Source: Spirulina sp034932185 (GTDB taxonomy: Bacteria > Cyanobacteriota > Cyanobacteriia > Cyanobacteriales > Spirulinaceae). From it: 64,000 nt of DNA. Position numbers and translations under genes: made by a program. The stretch lies in assembly GCF_034932185.1 (NCBI RefSeq), contig NZ_JAYGHW010000010.1, positions 1-64,000 of the forward strand. Reading direction: 5' to 3'. The notes under the pieces are model-generated. The model worked only from the letters and a program-made list of their open reading frames with translations. It did not search any database and had not been told where the DNA came from. This document shows positions 44,645 through 53,840 of this stretch, in pieces (position 1 is the first letter of the stretch; each line of letters begins with the position of its first letter).

Positions 44645-47209
44645 ATGGCTTCCCCCGAAAATCGGATTGTCCCGACAGATTTACGCAACGAAATGTCGCG
44701 GTCATACCTAGAGTACGCCATGAGCGTGATTGTGGGTCGGGCTTTGCCCGATGCCAGAGACGGCCTGAAGCCAGTCCATCGGCGCATTCTCTACGCTATG
44801 TATGAATTGGGACTCACCCCCGATCGCCCCTTTCGTAAATGCGCCCGTGTGGTGGGGGAAGTTTTGGGGAAATATCACCCCCACGGGGATACAGCGGTTT
44901 ATGATGCCTTGGTGCGCATGGCCCAAGATTTTTCAATGCGGGATCCCTTGATTCAGGGTCATGGCAACTTTGGCTCCGTGGATAATGATCCCCCGGCGGC
45001 AATGCGATACACCGAATCTCGCCTCCACACGCTGACGGTGAACGCCCTGCTTCGGGATATGGAAGCGGAAACCGTCGATTTTGCTGATAACTTCGACGGT
45101 TCTCAACAGGAGCCGGTGGTGATGCCGGCCCGCATTCCGCAAATCCTCCTCAATGGTTCATCGGGGATTGCGGTGGGGATGGCGACAAATATCCCCCCCC
45201 ATAACCTAGGGGAATTGGTAGATGGGTTGGTGGCTTTGGTGCATAACCCGGATCTGGAATTGGCGGATCTGTGCAAAATCATTAAAGGCCCCGATTTCCC
45301 CACTGGGGCGCAAATCCTCGGCTATGGCGGCATTCAAGATGCCTACATGACCGGGCGCGGCTCGATCACGATGCAGGGGGTGGCGAATATTGAGTTGATG
45401 GAGCATCCTGGCCGGCCCGATCGCGAGGCGATCATTGTTACTTCGCTCCCCTACCAAACCAATAAGGCGGCTTTGATCGAAAAGATTGCCGATTTGGTCA
45501 ATGACAAGAAAATTGAGGGCATTTCTGATATTCGCGATGAGAGCGATCGCGATGGGATGCGGATTGTGATTGAACTGAAACGGGATGCGATCGCCCGCGT
45601 TGTCCTCAACAACCTTTACAAACAAACCCCGATCCGCAATAACTTTGGGGCGAATATGTTGGCCCTCGTTGATGGGGAACCGCAACTGCTTAACCTCAAG
45701 CAATTCCTCACCGTTTTCTTAAGCTTCCGCGTCGAAACCATCACCCGCCGCACCCGCTACAAACTTCGCAAAGCCCAAGAACGGGATCACATCCTCCAAG
45801 GCTTCTTAAATGCCCTAGGGAATCTTGATGCTGTCATTCACACCATCCGCCAAGCCGCCGATGCTGCCATGGCTAAAGAGGCGCTGATGGAGGGTTTCAG
45901 CCTTTCCTTAGCCCAAGCCGATGCCATTTTACAAATGCAACTACGCCGCCTCACGGCTTTAGAAGCGGACAAAATCGAAGCGGAACATTTAGAATTACTA
46001 GCCACAATTACGGATCTCGAAGATATCCTTGCCCGGCGGGAACGCATTGATGAAATCATCATCGAAGAAGCGGAGCAAATTAAAACGATCCACGCCACCC
46101 CCCGCCGCACGGAAATCCTCGCCGCTGAAGGGGATCTCGATGAAACGGATTTAATTGCCAATGAAGCGGTTTTAATTCTGCTCACGGAACAGGGCTACAT
46201 TAAGCGGATGCCCGTGAACACGTTTGAGGCACAGCACCGCGCCACCCGGGGCCGGGCGGGGGCGAAGATTAAACAGGATGATGCGGTGGAGCATTTCCTC
46301 ACCTGTTGTGATCATAATGTGGTGCTATTTTTTAGCGATCGCGGCGTGGTCTATTCCCTCAACGCCTACAAAATCCCCACCGCCTCCCGTCAAGCCCGGG
46401 GCGTGCCGATTGTCCAAATGCTCCCCATTCCCCGCGATGAAAAAATCACCTCAATCATTGCGGTGAGCGAGTTCACCGATGAAGATTTTCTCGTCATGCT
46501 CACGAAACAGGGTTTTATTAAAAAAACCGCCCTTTCCGCCTTTAGCAACATTCGCACCAATGGCCTGATCGCCATTTCCCTCGCTGAAGGGGATCAACTC
46601 CGTTGGGTACGATTGGCAAAATCGAGCGATAGCATCATCATCGGTTCCCGTCAGGGGATGGCGATCCATTTCCGGGCCGATGGGACGCAGTTGCGCCCGT
46701 TGGGTCGGGCAACGCGGGGGGTGAAGTCGATGAAGTTGCGGGCTAAGGATGAACTGATCGGTATGGATATTCTGCCGAGCCAAATCATTGCCCACCTTGC
46801 CGAAACCGATGGTGAGGAAGAGGATGATTTAACGCCCAGTGAAGAGGTGCTAACGGAGGTGGGGGATGGCCCCTGGGTGTTGGCTGTCACTTCACGGGGC
46901 TACGGCAAGCGGGTTCCGGTGGATCAGTTCCGGCTACAACGGCGGGCCGGTTTGGGCCTGCGGGCGATTAAGTTTAAGTTTGATAATGATGAATTGGTGG
47001 CCTTGGGGGTGGTGAATCAGGGGGATGAGTTAATGCTGATCACCCATCGGGGGATTATTATCCGCCAAGTTGTCGATGCCATTTCGCCCCAATCCCGCAG
47101 CGCGACGGGGGTGCGGGTGCAACGGTTGGATCAGGAAGATGCGATCGCCGCTGTCGCCCTCGTTCCCCCCACGGAAGGGGAGGAAGAGGAGGAATTTAGC
47201 GGCGAGTAG
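44645..47209 (+). CDS. gyrA: DNA gyrase subunit A
   Basis: 854 residues from ATG 44645; the frame continues upstream to a GTG at 44555 without homologous sequence. Breakage-reunion domain: SRSYLEYAMSVIVGRALPDARDGLKPVHRRILYAMYELG, catalytic Tyr 122 in AAMRYTESRL, and residues 83 (Thr) and 87 (Asp) at the positions known for quinolone contacts. The C-terminal beta-pinwheel starts near 520. The GyrA-box position reads QRRAGLG (765-771) rather than the E. coli QRRGGKG. An acidic tail EGEEEEEFSGE closes the protein. The end overlaps the convergent gene by 14 bases. Confidence 0.95.
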   Translation: MASPENRIVPTDLRNEMSRSYLEYAMSVIVGRALPDARDGLKPVHRRILYAMYELGLTPDRPFRKCARVVGEVLGKYHPHGDTAVYDALVRMAQDFSMRDPLIQGHGNFGSVDNDPPAAMRYTESRLHTLTVNALLRDMEAETVDFADNFDGSQQEPVVMPARIPQILLNGSSGIAVGMATNIPPHNLGELVDGLVALVHNPDLELADLCKIIKGPDFPTGAQILGYGGIQDAYMTGRGSITMQGVANIELMEHPGRPDREAIIVTSLPYQTNKAALIEKIADLVNDKKIEGISDIRDESDRDGMRIVIELKRDAIARVVLNNLYKQTPIRNNFGANMLALVDGEPQLLNLKQFLTVFLSFRVETITRRTRYKLRKAQERDHILQGFLNALGNLDAVIHTIRQAADAAMAKEALMEGFSLSLAQADAILQMQLRRLTALEADKIEAEHLELLATITDLEDILARRERIDEIIIEEAEQIKTIHATPRRTEILAAEGDLDETDLIANEAVLILLTEQGYIKRMPVNTFEAQHRATRGRAGAKIKQDDAVEHFLTCCDHNVVLFFSDRGVVYSLNAYKIPTASRQARGVPIVQMLPIPRDEKITSIIAVSEFTDEDFLVMLTKQGFIKKTALSAFSNIRTNGLIAISLAEGDQLRWVRLAKSSDSIIIGSRQGMAIHFRADGTQLRPLGRATRGVKSMKLRAKDELIGMDILPSQIIAHLAETDGEEEDDLTPSEEVLTEVGDGPWVLAVTSRGYGKRVPVDQFRLQRRAGLGLRAIKFKFDNDELVALGVVNQGDELMLITHRGIIIRQVVDAISPQSRSATGVRVQRLDQEDAIAAVALVPPTEGEEEEEFSGE

Positions 47210-47948
47210 CCAGGGGTTCGGCTTGGGCTTCAAATTTTTGTTCCCAAGCCTCATGGTTGGCTTTGGCATCTTGGACAATGGGGGAAGCGGCGACGAGATG
47301 ACAGGCGAGCCAATTAACGAAGGAAAGGGGAAACCGCAAGGGCCGCATCACATCCAGGAACAGAACGGCCCGATAGCCTTCGGTGTCGTTCCACACCTCA
47401 TGATCATAGGTATCATCAAAAATCAAGCTCTTGCCCTCTTCCCAGATTGCGACTTGATCGGCGATCTGAATGCGGCATTGTGCGCGGGGTTCGGGGACTT
47501 TGAGGGCGAGGTGATAGCGGATGAAGCCTTTATGTTTGCCGCAATGGCGGGGGATATGTTTGCCGGGGGCGAGGATCGAGAAGAAGGCCACCTTTAAGCC
47601 GGGGATGGTTTCGAGGAGTTTGGTCGTTTGGGGGCAGCGATCGCAATTCTGTTCAGCCCGAAAACTAAAGGCCCAAAAAAAGTAAGTTTTCCAACGGTCA
47701 TCATTGGCAATACTGTATTGCCGTTTGGAAATATCTTGGAAGTTGGGCAGGTCTTCCACCCGTTCGAGGATTTGATCCAGTTCTTGGCGAATCACAGTCC
47801 AATTGGCTTCGAGGGTTTTGGCCCAGGGAAATTGCTCGGTGGTGAAAAAGACCGATTCCCCCACTTTGGAGAAGTACGGCACAATTTTTTCCACATAGGG
47901 GACGGCGGCTTCTAACCGTTTCACAAGCCAGTCTGTTAGACCCTTCAT
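47196..47948 (-). CDS. Aspartyl/asparaginyl beta-hydroxylase-like oxygenase
   Basis: 250 residues. The double-stranded beta-helix of this 2-oxoglutarate/Fe(II) family is suggested by PGKHIPRHCGKHKGFIRYHLALKVPEPRAQCRIQIADQVAIWEEGKSLIFDDTYDHEVWNDTEGYRAVLFLDVMRPL. HCGKHKG and YDHEVWN carry the iron-binding His pair, and the RAVLFLDVMRP Arg binds 2-oxoglutarate. Substrate unknown; in bacteria the family also modifies lipids (LpxO). Confidence 0.88.
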   Translation of the reverse strand: MKGLTDWLVKRLEAAVPYVEKIVPYFSKVGESVFFTTEQFPWAKTLEANWTVIRQELDQILERVEDLPNFQDISKRQYSIANDDRWKTYFFWAFSFRAEQNCDRCPQTTKLLETIPGLKVAFFSILAPGKHIPRHCGKHKGFIRYHLALKVPEPRAQCRIQIADQVAIWEEGKSLIFDDTYDHEVWNDTEGYRAVLFLDVMRPLRFPLSFVNWLACHLVAASPIVQDAKANHEAWEQKFEAQAEPLATRR

Positions 47949-48067
47949 GATTGCATCAAGTTAAAAAACATTCAGGCTTCCGATTATACCGCTCTGAAAA
48001 CCTGCCTTTTCCAGAGCCAGGGGATCTCGCTTCGTTGTTAGGCTAACGATCCCCCCGGCTGCGCCGA

Positions 48068-48117
48068 CCCCCTTAAAAAGGGGGTTAATTTCCGGAAACC
48101 CCCCTTTTTAAGGGGGG
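48068..48117. repeat. Paired CCCCCTT-type inverted repeats
   Basis: CCCCCTTAAAAAGGGGG (48068-48084) and, 14 bases on, a CCCCCCTTTTTAAGGGGGG stem (48099-48117). The second supplies the stop codon of the Uma2 gene. A related copy is at 42434. Confidence 0.8.
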
Positions 48118-48935
48118 CAGGGGGGATCTTGCCACCTCAAAGCCGCCGCTACCTGTTCGGGGGTTAAACCCAAGGCCATGAGACGGGCGATCGCCCCCTC
48201 TTGCGCCTGCACCTGGGCCGCCTGCACCGCCGCTAGATCCGCCACCGCTTGATCGGCCCGTTGCCTTTCCTGTTCCGCCCGTTCCTCCGGTGTGGGAACC
48301 CAAACCCCCTCGGCATCATACCAGCGCAACCATTGGCCCATCACGCCATCATAGGCTCCCTGCCAAATCCCCAAGCCCAAACCGAGGCGTTCTAACCACA
48401 GTTTCGACTCCGGCAAATCCAAGGGTTGATAGCGTCCCCCCGTTAACTCAAAGGCCCGCAATGTATAGGTATAGCGATCGTAAATCACATAGTAGGGAAT
48501 TTGAAGGATCTGCTCATAAACCTGCCATTTCGTCAGGGGGCGATCCACCACCCGGAGCGTTTGGCCTAAAGCCTCTGCCTCCGTGCCGGGAGAAAGCAAC
48601 TCCACGACCAAAAAAGGCATCACCCCTTCCTGCCAGACCACATAACTTAAGCGCAACGCATCTTGACGATCCACCCGATTCGCCCCAATCACGAGAAACC
48701 AATCCGGGCGTTTATGCCAAAGGGGATGACGGGGATCGTAGTAAAGATTCAAATCTTGGGCGGTGAAGCAATCCTCACGGGGTATAGCGGTGGGGCGACA
48801 GGTCAAGCTGAGGAGCGTGGGTTGAAAAGCGTGGAATTCGTCAGGCAAACCGGGTTCCTCCGGGTCTTCGCTGGGGAGGTCGTACATCGTCGGCAGGGGA
48901 TGTTGCCAACGGAAGGGGAAAGGGTCTTGAACCAT
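48108..48935 (-). CDS. Uma2 family endonuclease, long form
   Basis: 275 residues. PREDCFTAQDLNLYYDPRHPLWHKRPDWFLVIGANRVDRQDALRLSYVVWQEGVMPFLVVELLSPGTEAEAL contains the PD and E of the PD-(D/E)xK Uma2 core, followed by WQVYEQILQIPYYVIYDRYTYTLRAFEL. A helical coiled-coil-like tail (about 215-265, rich in Ala, Gln and Glu) is typical of the longer cyanobacterial forms. The last residues, DPPCPP and stop, come from the CCCCCTT repeat. Confidence 0.9.
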   Translation of the reverse strand: MVQDPFPFRWQHPLPTMYDLPSEDPEEPGLPDEFHAFQPTLLSLTCRPTAIPREDCFTAQDLNLYYDPRHPLWHKRPDWFLVIGANRVDRQDALRLSYVVWQEGVMPFLVVELLSPGTEAEALGQTLRVVDRPLTKWQVYEQILQIPYYVIYDRYTYTLRAFELTGGRYQPLDLPESKLWLERLGLGLGIWQGAYDGVMGQWLRWYDAEGVWVPTPEERAEQERQRADQAVADLAAVQAAQVQAQEGAIARLMALGLTPEQVAAALRWQDPPCPP

Positions 48936-49044
48936 GGGGATCTGCCCTCAATTCAGAACGAGTTTATTATATTCAAAATTTTGCCATTCCTGAAGCTGGC
49001 CAGGGTGAGAAGATGGATCAAACCCTTGCCCTTGTAAATACCCG

Positions 49045-50079
49045 ATGATTCCAACCACCCAAACCCGCAAGGCGGATCACATTCGCATCTGCCTCGAAGA
49101 AGATGTTCAATGCCGTCAACAAACCACCGGGTTTGAGCATTACCGCTTTAGCCATGCTTGTTTGCCGGAACTGGACTATGAGGAGCTTGATCTCAAAACC
49201 ACCTTTTTCGGTAAAACCTTGGGGTTGCCCCTGCTGATCTCCTCCATGACCGGCGGCACAGCCCAAGCCCAGGAAATTAATCGGAATTTGGCGATCGCCG
49301 CCCAAACCTATGGCCTGGCCATGGGGGTGGGTTCCCAACGGATTATGGTGGAGCGGCCGGAGTTGGGGGAAACTTTTGATGTGCGATCGCACGCCCCTGA
49401 TATTCTCCTGTTTGCCAATTTGGGAGCGGTGCAATTGAACTACAGCTATGGGGTGGAGCAATGCCGGGAAGTGGTGGATCGCCTCGCCGCCGATGCCCTG
49501 ATCCTCCACCTCAACCCCCTTCAGGAATGTATCCAACCCAGGGGCGATAAAAACTTTAAAGGCTTGTTGCCGAAAATTGCTGAAGTTTGCCAAGGGTTGC
49601 CGGTTCCCGTAATCGTTAAAGAAGTGGGCAATGGCATTTCTGGGGCCATGGCCCAAAAGTTGTTGAATGCAGGGGTGGCGGCCATTGATGTGGCGGGGGC
49701 CGGCGGCACATCCTGGGCCAAGGTGGAAAGCGAACGGGCGGAAACCCCCTTACAGCGGCAATTGGGCCGCACGTTTGCTGATTGGGGGATTCCCACAGCG
49801 GATTGTTTAGTGAGTGTGCGCCGTTTGTTGCCACAGTTGCCCTTAATTGCCTCCGGAGGCATTCGCGATGGTTTGGAGGTAGCCAAAGCCTTGAGTTTGG
49901 GGGCGGATCTTGTGGGTTTAGCCTTCCCTTTTTTGCAAGCGGCGGCCATTTCAGAAACGGCGGTGGGGGAATTGGTGCAACGCCTAGAGGCTGAAATCGC
50001 TACAGTATTATTTTGTACAGGCAATCGCACCGTAGCGGATTTGAAACAGTCCCAAATGCTACGACGGTTAAAGGATTAA
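49045..50079 (+). CDS. fni: Isopentenyl-diphosphate delta-isomerase type 2
   Basis: 344 residues, FMN-dependent TIM barrel. Recognisable blocks: TRKADHIRICLEEDVQ, PLLISSMTGGTAQAQEINRNLA, LHLNPLQECIQPRGDKNFKG, PVIVKEVGNGISGAMAQKL, VAGAGGTSWAKVE and ASGGIRDGLEVAKALSLGADLVGLA. It interconverts IPP and DMAPP for isoprenoid synthesis. The sppA gene starts 13 bases after its stop. Confidence 0.95.
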   Translation: MIPTTQTRKADHIRICLEEDVQCRQQTTGFEHYRFSHACLPELDYEELDLKTTFFGKTLGLPLLISSMTGGTAQAQEINRNLAIAAQTYGLAMGVGSQRIMVERPELGETFDVRSHAPDILLFANLGAVQLNYSYGVEQCREVVDRLAADALILHLNPLQECIQPRGDKNFKGLLPKIAEVCQGLPVPVIVKEVGNGISGAMAQKLLNAGVAAIDVAGAGGTSWAKVESERAETPLQRQLGRTFADWGIPTADCLVSVRRLLPQLPLIASGGIRDGLEVAKALSLGADLVGLAFPFLQAAAISETAVGELVQRLEAEIATVLFCTGNRTVADLKQSQMLRRLKD

Positions 50080-50092
50080 TGGGGAAAGAATC

Positions 50093-51868
50093 ATGCTGAA
50101 ATTGCGGGATGTGTTGGCCAGTACCTTGGGGGTAATTTTGGCCTTGGTGTTGGCGGGGGTGGTGAGTGGTGGGCTGTTGTTGTTGTTGATCGTTGCCTTC
50201 GGGATTAGTGAAGAGGAAGAAATGGTGGTGCGCGATCGCAGTGTTTTGGTGTGGGATCTCTCCACCCCGATCCGCGATACCCAACCCTTGGGGGAATTGA
50301 CCACGGTTTTTTCCACTGAAACCGGAAACCTCACCTTACGCCAAGCGATCGCCTCCCTAGAAGCAGCAGCAGAAGATGACCGGATTGTGGCCCTGTTGAT
50401 CGATGGTCGGCAGGGGGAAGCGGGCCTCGGTTTTGCCATGTTGCGGGAGTTGCGGCCTGCCCTCGAAGCGTTCCAAGCATCGGGGAAAAAAATCGTTGCC
50501 TACGGTGTGGATTGGGGTGAAGGGAGTTATTACCTTGGCTCCATTGCCGACCCAGTGGTGATTAACCCCCTAGGATCGATGGAAATGAATGGCTTGAGTG
50601 CCGAGCAGTCTTTCCTAACTGGGGCTTTGGATCGCTTTGGAATTGGGGTGCAGGTCTTGCGGGTGGGAGAGTATAAATCAGCGGTGGAGCCGTTCACAGA
50701 AACAGAATTCAGCCCGGAAAATCGGGAGCAACTGACCGCCCTTTTGGGGGATCTGTGGGGGGATTTCTTAACGGTGGTGGGGGGCGATCGCGACAAAACC
50801 CCCCAACAATTGCAACAAATTGCTGCGAATCAAGGAATTTTATTACCAGAAGCTGCGTTAACAGCGGGTTTAGTAGATGAGATTGCCTATTTTGATGAAA
50901 TAGCCGTTCAGTTGCGGGAACTCACAGAAGAAACCGAGGAGCCAAAACGGTATTTTCGACAAATTAGCCTCAGTAATTACTATCAAAATGATGTCAGCCT
51001 TGCCAGCAGTAGTTACCATAGCCAAAATGTTGCCGTCCTCTATGCCGAGGGGGAAATTGTCTATGGGGAGGGGGAAATTGAGCAGATCGGCAGCGATCGC
51101 CTGATTCGGCAATTGCGGGAGTTGCGCGACGATGACAGCATCAAAGCAATTGTGTTGCGGGTTAATAGTCCGGGGGGGAGTGCGACGGCTTCAGAGTTGA
51201 TCCTGCGGGAATTGCAACTGACCCGCGAGGAAAAACCGATTGTGATTTCCATGGGCAATGTGGCGGCTTCTGGGGGCTACTGGATTGCCATGGGGGGCGA
51301 TCGCATTTTTGCCGAAACCAACACGATTACCGGCTCTATCGGTGTATTTGGTCTGTTGCTCAATCTTGAAGGCATTACCAACAACAACGGCATTACCTGG
51401 GATACGGTCAAAACTGCTCCTTTGGCGGATCTTGATACCATTTCTCGCCCTAAAACCGATGCTGAAATTGCCAAAATTCAGCAATTTGTCGATCAAATTT
51501 ACACCCTCTTTTTAGAAAAAGTGGCTAAGGGTCGCGACCTCCCCCCGGCCCAAGTGGCGGCATTAGCCCAAGGTCGGGTATGGTCGGGGGCAGATGCGTT
51601 GAGCAATGGTTTAGTGGATGAAATTGGGGGTTTGGAGCGGGCGATCGCCTATGCAGCGGAGCGGGCAAAATTGGGAGAAGATTGGGGCGTGGAGGAATAC
51701 CAAAATGAACCCAGTTTTGAAGAATTACTGATGCGCACGTTGTCTGTGCAAAACCCTAGCCCCCTCACCGCCCAATGGTTGCAACTCCAAACGCAACTGC
51801 GGCAACTCCAAACCTGGAACGATCCCCGCCAAGTCTATGCCCTCTGGCCCAGGCTCGAAATTCGTTAG
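50093..51868 (+). CDS. sppA: Signal peptide peptidase SppA, 67K type
   Basis: 591 residues with an N-terminal membrane helix (about 10-35) and two tandem SppA domains. The Ser-Lys dyad is split across halves as in E. coli SppA: Lys 195 in GEYKSAVEPF and Ser 393 in AASGGYWIAMGGDRI. It digests cleaved signal peptides in the membrane; in Synechocystis a homologue takes part in light acclimation. Only 13 bases separate it from fni. Confidence 0.93.
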   Translation: MLKLRDVLASTLGVILALVLAGVVSGGLLLLLIVAFGISEEEEMVVRDRSVLVWDLSTPIRDTQPLGELTTVFSTETGNLTLRQAIASLEAAAEDDRIVALLIDGRQGEAGLGFAMLRELRPALEAFQASGKKIVAYGVDWGEGSYYLGSIADPVVINPLGSMEMNGLSAEQSFLTGALDRFGIGVQVLRVGEYKSAVEPFTETEFSPENREQLTALLGDLWGDFLTVVGGDRDKTPQQLQQIAANQGILLPEAALTAGLVDEIAYFDEIAVQLRELTEETEEPKRYFRQISLSNYYQNDVSLASSSYHSQNVAVLYAEGEIVYGEGEIEQIGSDRLIRQLRELRDDDSIKAIVLRVNSPGGSATASELILRELQLTREEKPIVISMGNVAASGGYWIAMGGDRIFAETNTITGSIGVFGLLLNLEGITNNNGITWDTVKTAPLADLDTISRPKTDAEIAKIQQFVDQIYTLFLEKVAKGRDLPPAQVAALAQGRVWSGADALSNGLVDEIGGLERAIAYAAERAKLGEDWGVEEYQNEPSFEELLMRTLSVQNPSPLTAQWLQLQTQLRQLQTWNDPRQVYALWPRLEIR

Positions 51869-51879
51869 GCAAATCCACC

Positions 51880-51923
51880 AGGCGGCAGAGCCGCCTGATG
51901 CCCGTACCATGGCAGAGCCATGG
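51880..51923. repeat. Double-hairpin repeat (AGGCGG-CCGCCT, then CCATGG-CCATGG)
   Basis: First stem 51880-51896 and second stem 51907-51923, both with CAGAG loops, then CACGAGATTACAG. Related to the copy at 32151-32196 in order and sequence. Confidence 0.8.
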
Positions 51924-52013
51924 CACGAGATTACAGAAGGGGGAACTTTCGAGGGATTGAGCAAAAAGCAGGGTTATAAAAGCGAATAGAGTTATCTTGC
52001 ATGAGTTCAGACT

Positions 52014-53039
52014 ATGGCGATTCGAGAAGGACGGTGGGATTGCCCCACCTGTGGCACAACCGGATTACTAGGGCGGGATACAAAATGCGGCAATTGTGGC
52101 GCAACCCGGCCCGAGGGGATCAAGTTTTACTTACCCGAAAATGCCCCGGCTGTTGCCAATGCGGCACAATTGGCGATCGCTAATTCTGGAGCGGATTGGA
52201 TTTGCGATTATTGCGGCTCTAGTAATCGGGCGGAAGCTCCCGCCTGTAGTGATTGCGGTGCGCCCCAAGGGGAAAAACACCAAGCCATCCAGTCTGTAAA
52301 CAACGCCACCCTAGAAACGCCGACTCCAGTCAAACCGCCGACCAGAAAATCCCGGTGGCAACTGGGCTGTTTAGGTTTGATCGGGGCCTTGGTTGCGCTG
52401 CTGATTTTTTGGTTTCAACCTCAACAAATCAATGCGACCGTTACTCAAACGTCTTGGCAGCGGTCGATTGAGATTGAGCAACTGACAACGCTGGTAGAGT
52501 CAGACTGGTCGATCCCCGCTGGGGGCCGTCTCCTCAGTCAACAGGAAGAAATTCACCACTACGATCAGGTTTTAGAGCGATATGAAACCCGCAGCCGTGA
52601 TGTGTCGGAACAGGTGCAGGTGGGTTCTGAAAGTTATGTTTGTGGCACAGTGGATCTTGGTAATGGCTTTTTTAAGGATCGAATGTGCGATCGCCCCGTT
52701 TATGAAACTCGTACCCGCACGGAAACCTATGAGGAGCCGATCTATCGAGATGAGCCGGTGTATCAACCCAAATACACCTATGAAATTGATCGCTGGCTGG
52801 TGAATCGCACGCCCCAAACCAGCGGCAACGATCACAATCCTTATTGGCCTCAAATTGTCCTTGGCCCCCAGGAGCGCCAGGGGGCCAGTGAGGAAACCTA
52901 CCATGTGGATTTTAATGGGGAGAATGGTAAGAACTACCGGATTACAATGCCCCTGGCCCGCTGGTTGGATTTTGACCTGGGCAGTCAACACCAAATTACC
53001 GTGAATCGTGCGGGTAAGGCTTGGTTGCCGGATGAATAA
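52014..53039 (+). CDS. Zinc-ribbon membrane protein with RanBP2-like finger
   Basis: 341 residues. An N-terminal ribbon WDCPTCGTTGLLGRDTKCGNCGATRP is followed by a second finger WICDYCGSSNRAEAPACSDCGAPQG (about 60-85), which resembles RanBP2-type C4 fingers. One membrane helix (about 117-138) leads into an extracytoplasmic domain with repeated Tyr-Glu strands (YETRTRTETYEEPIYRDEPVYQPKYTYEIDRW). The fingers face the cytoplasm. Ligand unknown. The next gene starts inside its last codons. Confidence 0.8.
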   Translation: MAIREGRWDCPTCGTTGLLGRDTKCGNCGATRPEGIKFYLPENAPAVANAAQLAIANSGADWICDYCGSSNRAEAPACSDCGAPQGEKHQAIQSVNNATLETPTPVKPPTRKSRWQLGCLGLIGALVALLIFWFQPQQINATVTQTSWQRSIEIEQLTTLVESDWSIPAGGRLLSQQEEIHHYDQVLERYETRSRDVSEQVQVGSESYVCGTVDLGNGFFKDRMCDRPVYETRTRTETYEEPIYRDEPVYQPKYTYEIDRWLVNRTPQTSGNDHNPYWPQIVLGPQERQGASEETYHVDFNGENGKNYRITMPLARWLDFDLGSQHQITVNRAGKAWLPDE

Positions 53040-53727
53040 ACTACCCCGTGATTTACAAACCCTGTTGATCACCCCTGAGGAATTTAGCGATCGCTCCGGC
53101 CTCATGCTCCCCTGGCAATTGCCCGGTACGGAAGGGCAACGGGTGCGATCGCTCCTCTTCGGTTTAGGGGGCAGTTTCCTCCTGTTTGGATTAGCCCAAT
53201 GGGGGATTGGTGTGCCGGGGTTGGATATTACCTTGGGATTGTTGCCCTTGGTGGGGGCGATCGCCTGGTTGTTGCGGGGGGATTTGCGCCGTTGGCGGGG
53301 GGAATCGGTGGGTTATGGGGATTTAGACCTCCAAGATCAGGAGGAATTGGATCGCCTTCAGGCTGAAGTCGAGGCCTTTAACCGGATTGTGCGATCGCTC
53401 CACCTCAATGATCAACTGCAACAATTAGGCAATCCGGGGTTAACTCCCGCAACGCGACGGCAATTATTACAGGCGTTGAAGTTAATTCGTGAGGATTTGG
53501 TGAAGGCGATCGCCACCGCCCGACTTTTACGCGAAAACCGCGACCTCCTCACCGAAATCGCCCTCAACCCCGAACTTTTCACCACTAATCTCGCCACCGT
53601 CCAACGCCTCGAACAGGCCAACACCGCCACCGATCTCGCCCAATATCTCGCCCCCGCCCTCACCCTTGCCCTCGATGTCCATCGCCATCTAGAGGCATTG
53701 CAACAAGACGAATCTCACCCTTCGTAG
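53032..53727 (+). CDS. Membrane protein with coiled-coil tail
   Basis: 231 residues from ATG 53032, which overlaps the zinc-ribbon gene stop by 8 bases. Two hydrophobic helices (about 45-65 and 70-88) are followed by a long helical segment, VGYGDLDLQDQEELDRLQAEVEAFNRIVRSLHLNDQLQQ, predicted coiled coil. No family recognised. Overlap with the zinc-ribbon gene implies joint function. Confidence 0.75.
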   Translation: MNKLPRDLQTLLITPEEFSDRSGLMLPWQLPGTEGQRVRSLLFGLGGSFLLFGLAQWGIGVPGLDITLGLLPLVGAIAWLLRGDLRRWRGESVGYGDLDLQDQEELDRLQAEVEAFNRIVRSLHLNDQLQQLGNPGLTPATRRQLLQALKLIREDLVKAIATARLLRENRDLLTEIALNPELFTTNLATVQRLEQANTATDLAQYLAPALTLALDVHRHLEALQQDESHPS

Positions 53728-53765
53728 GGGCGAAAAATTTTTCGCCCCAATTTTTCGCCCCTACG
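53727..53765. repeat. Palindromic dispersed repeat with extra half copy
   Basis: Perfect 22-base copy (53727-53748) followed by AATTTTTCGCCCCTACG, a second right arm. Confidence 0.85.
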
Positions 53766-53840
53766 CCACTGCCCCCAAGATCGAGAGCATACGCTAACCT
53801 AGGGAGTTAACATTTCTTTACCATACTTTCATTTTTAACG

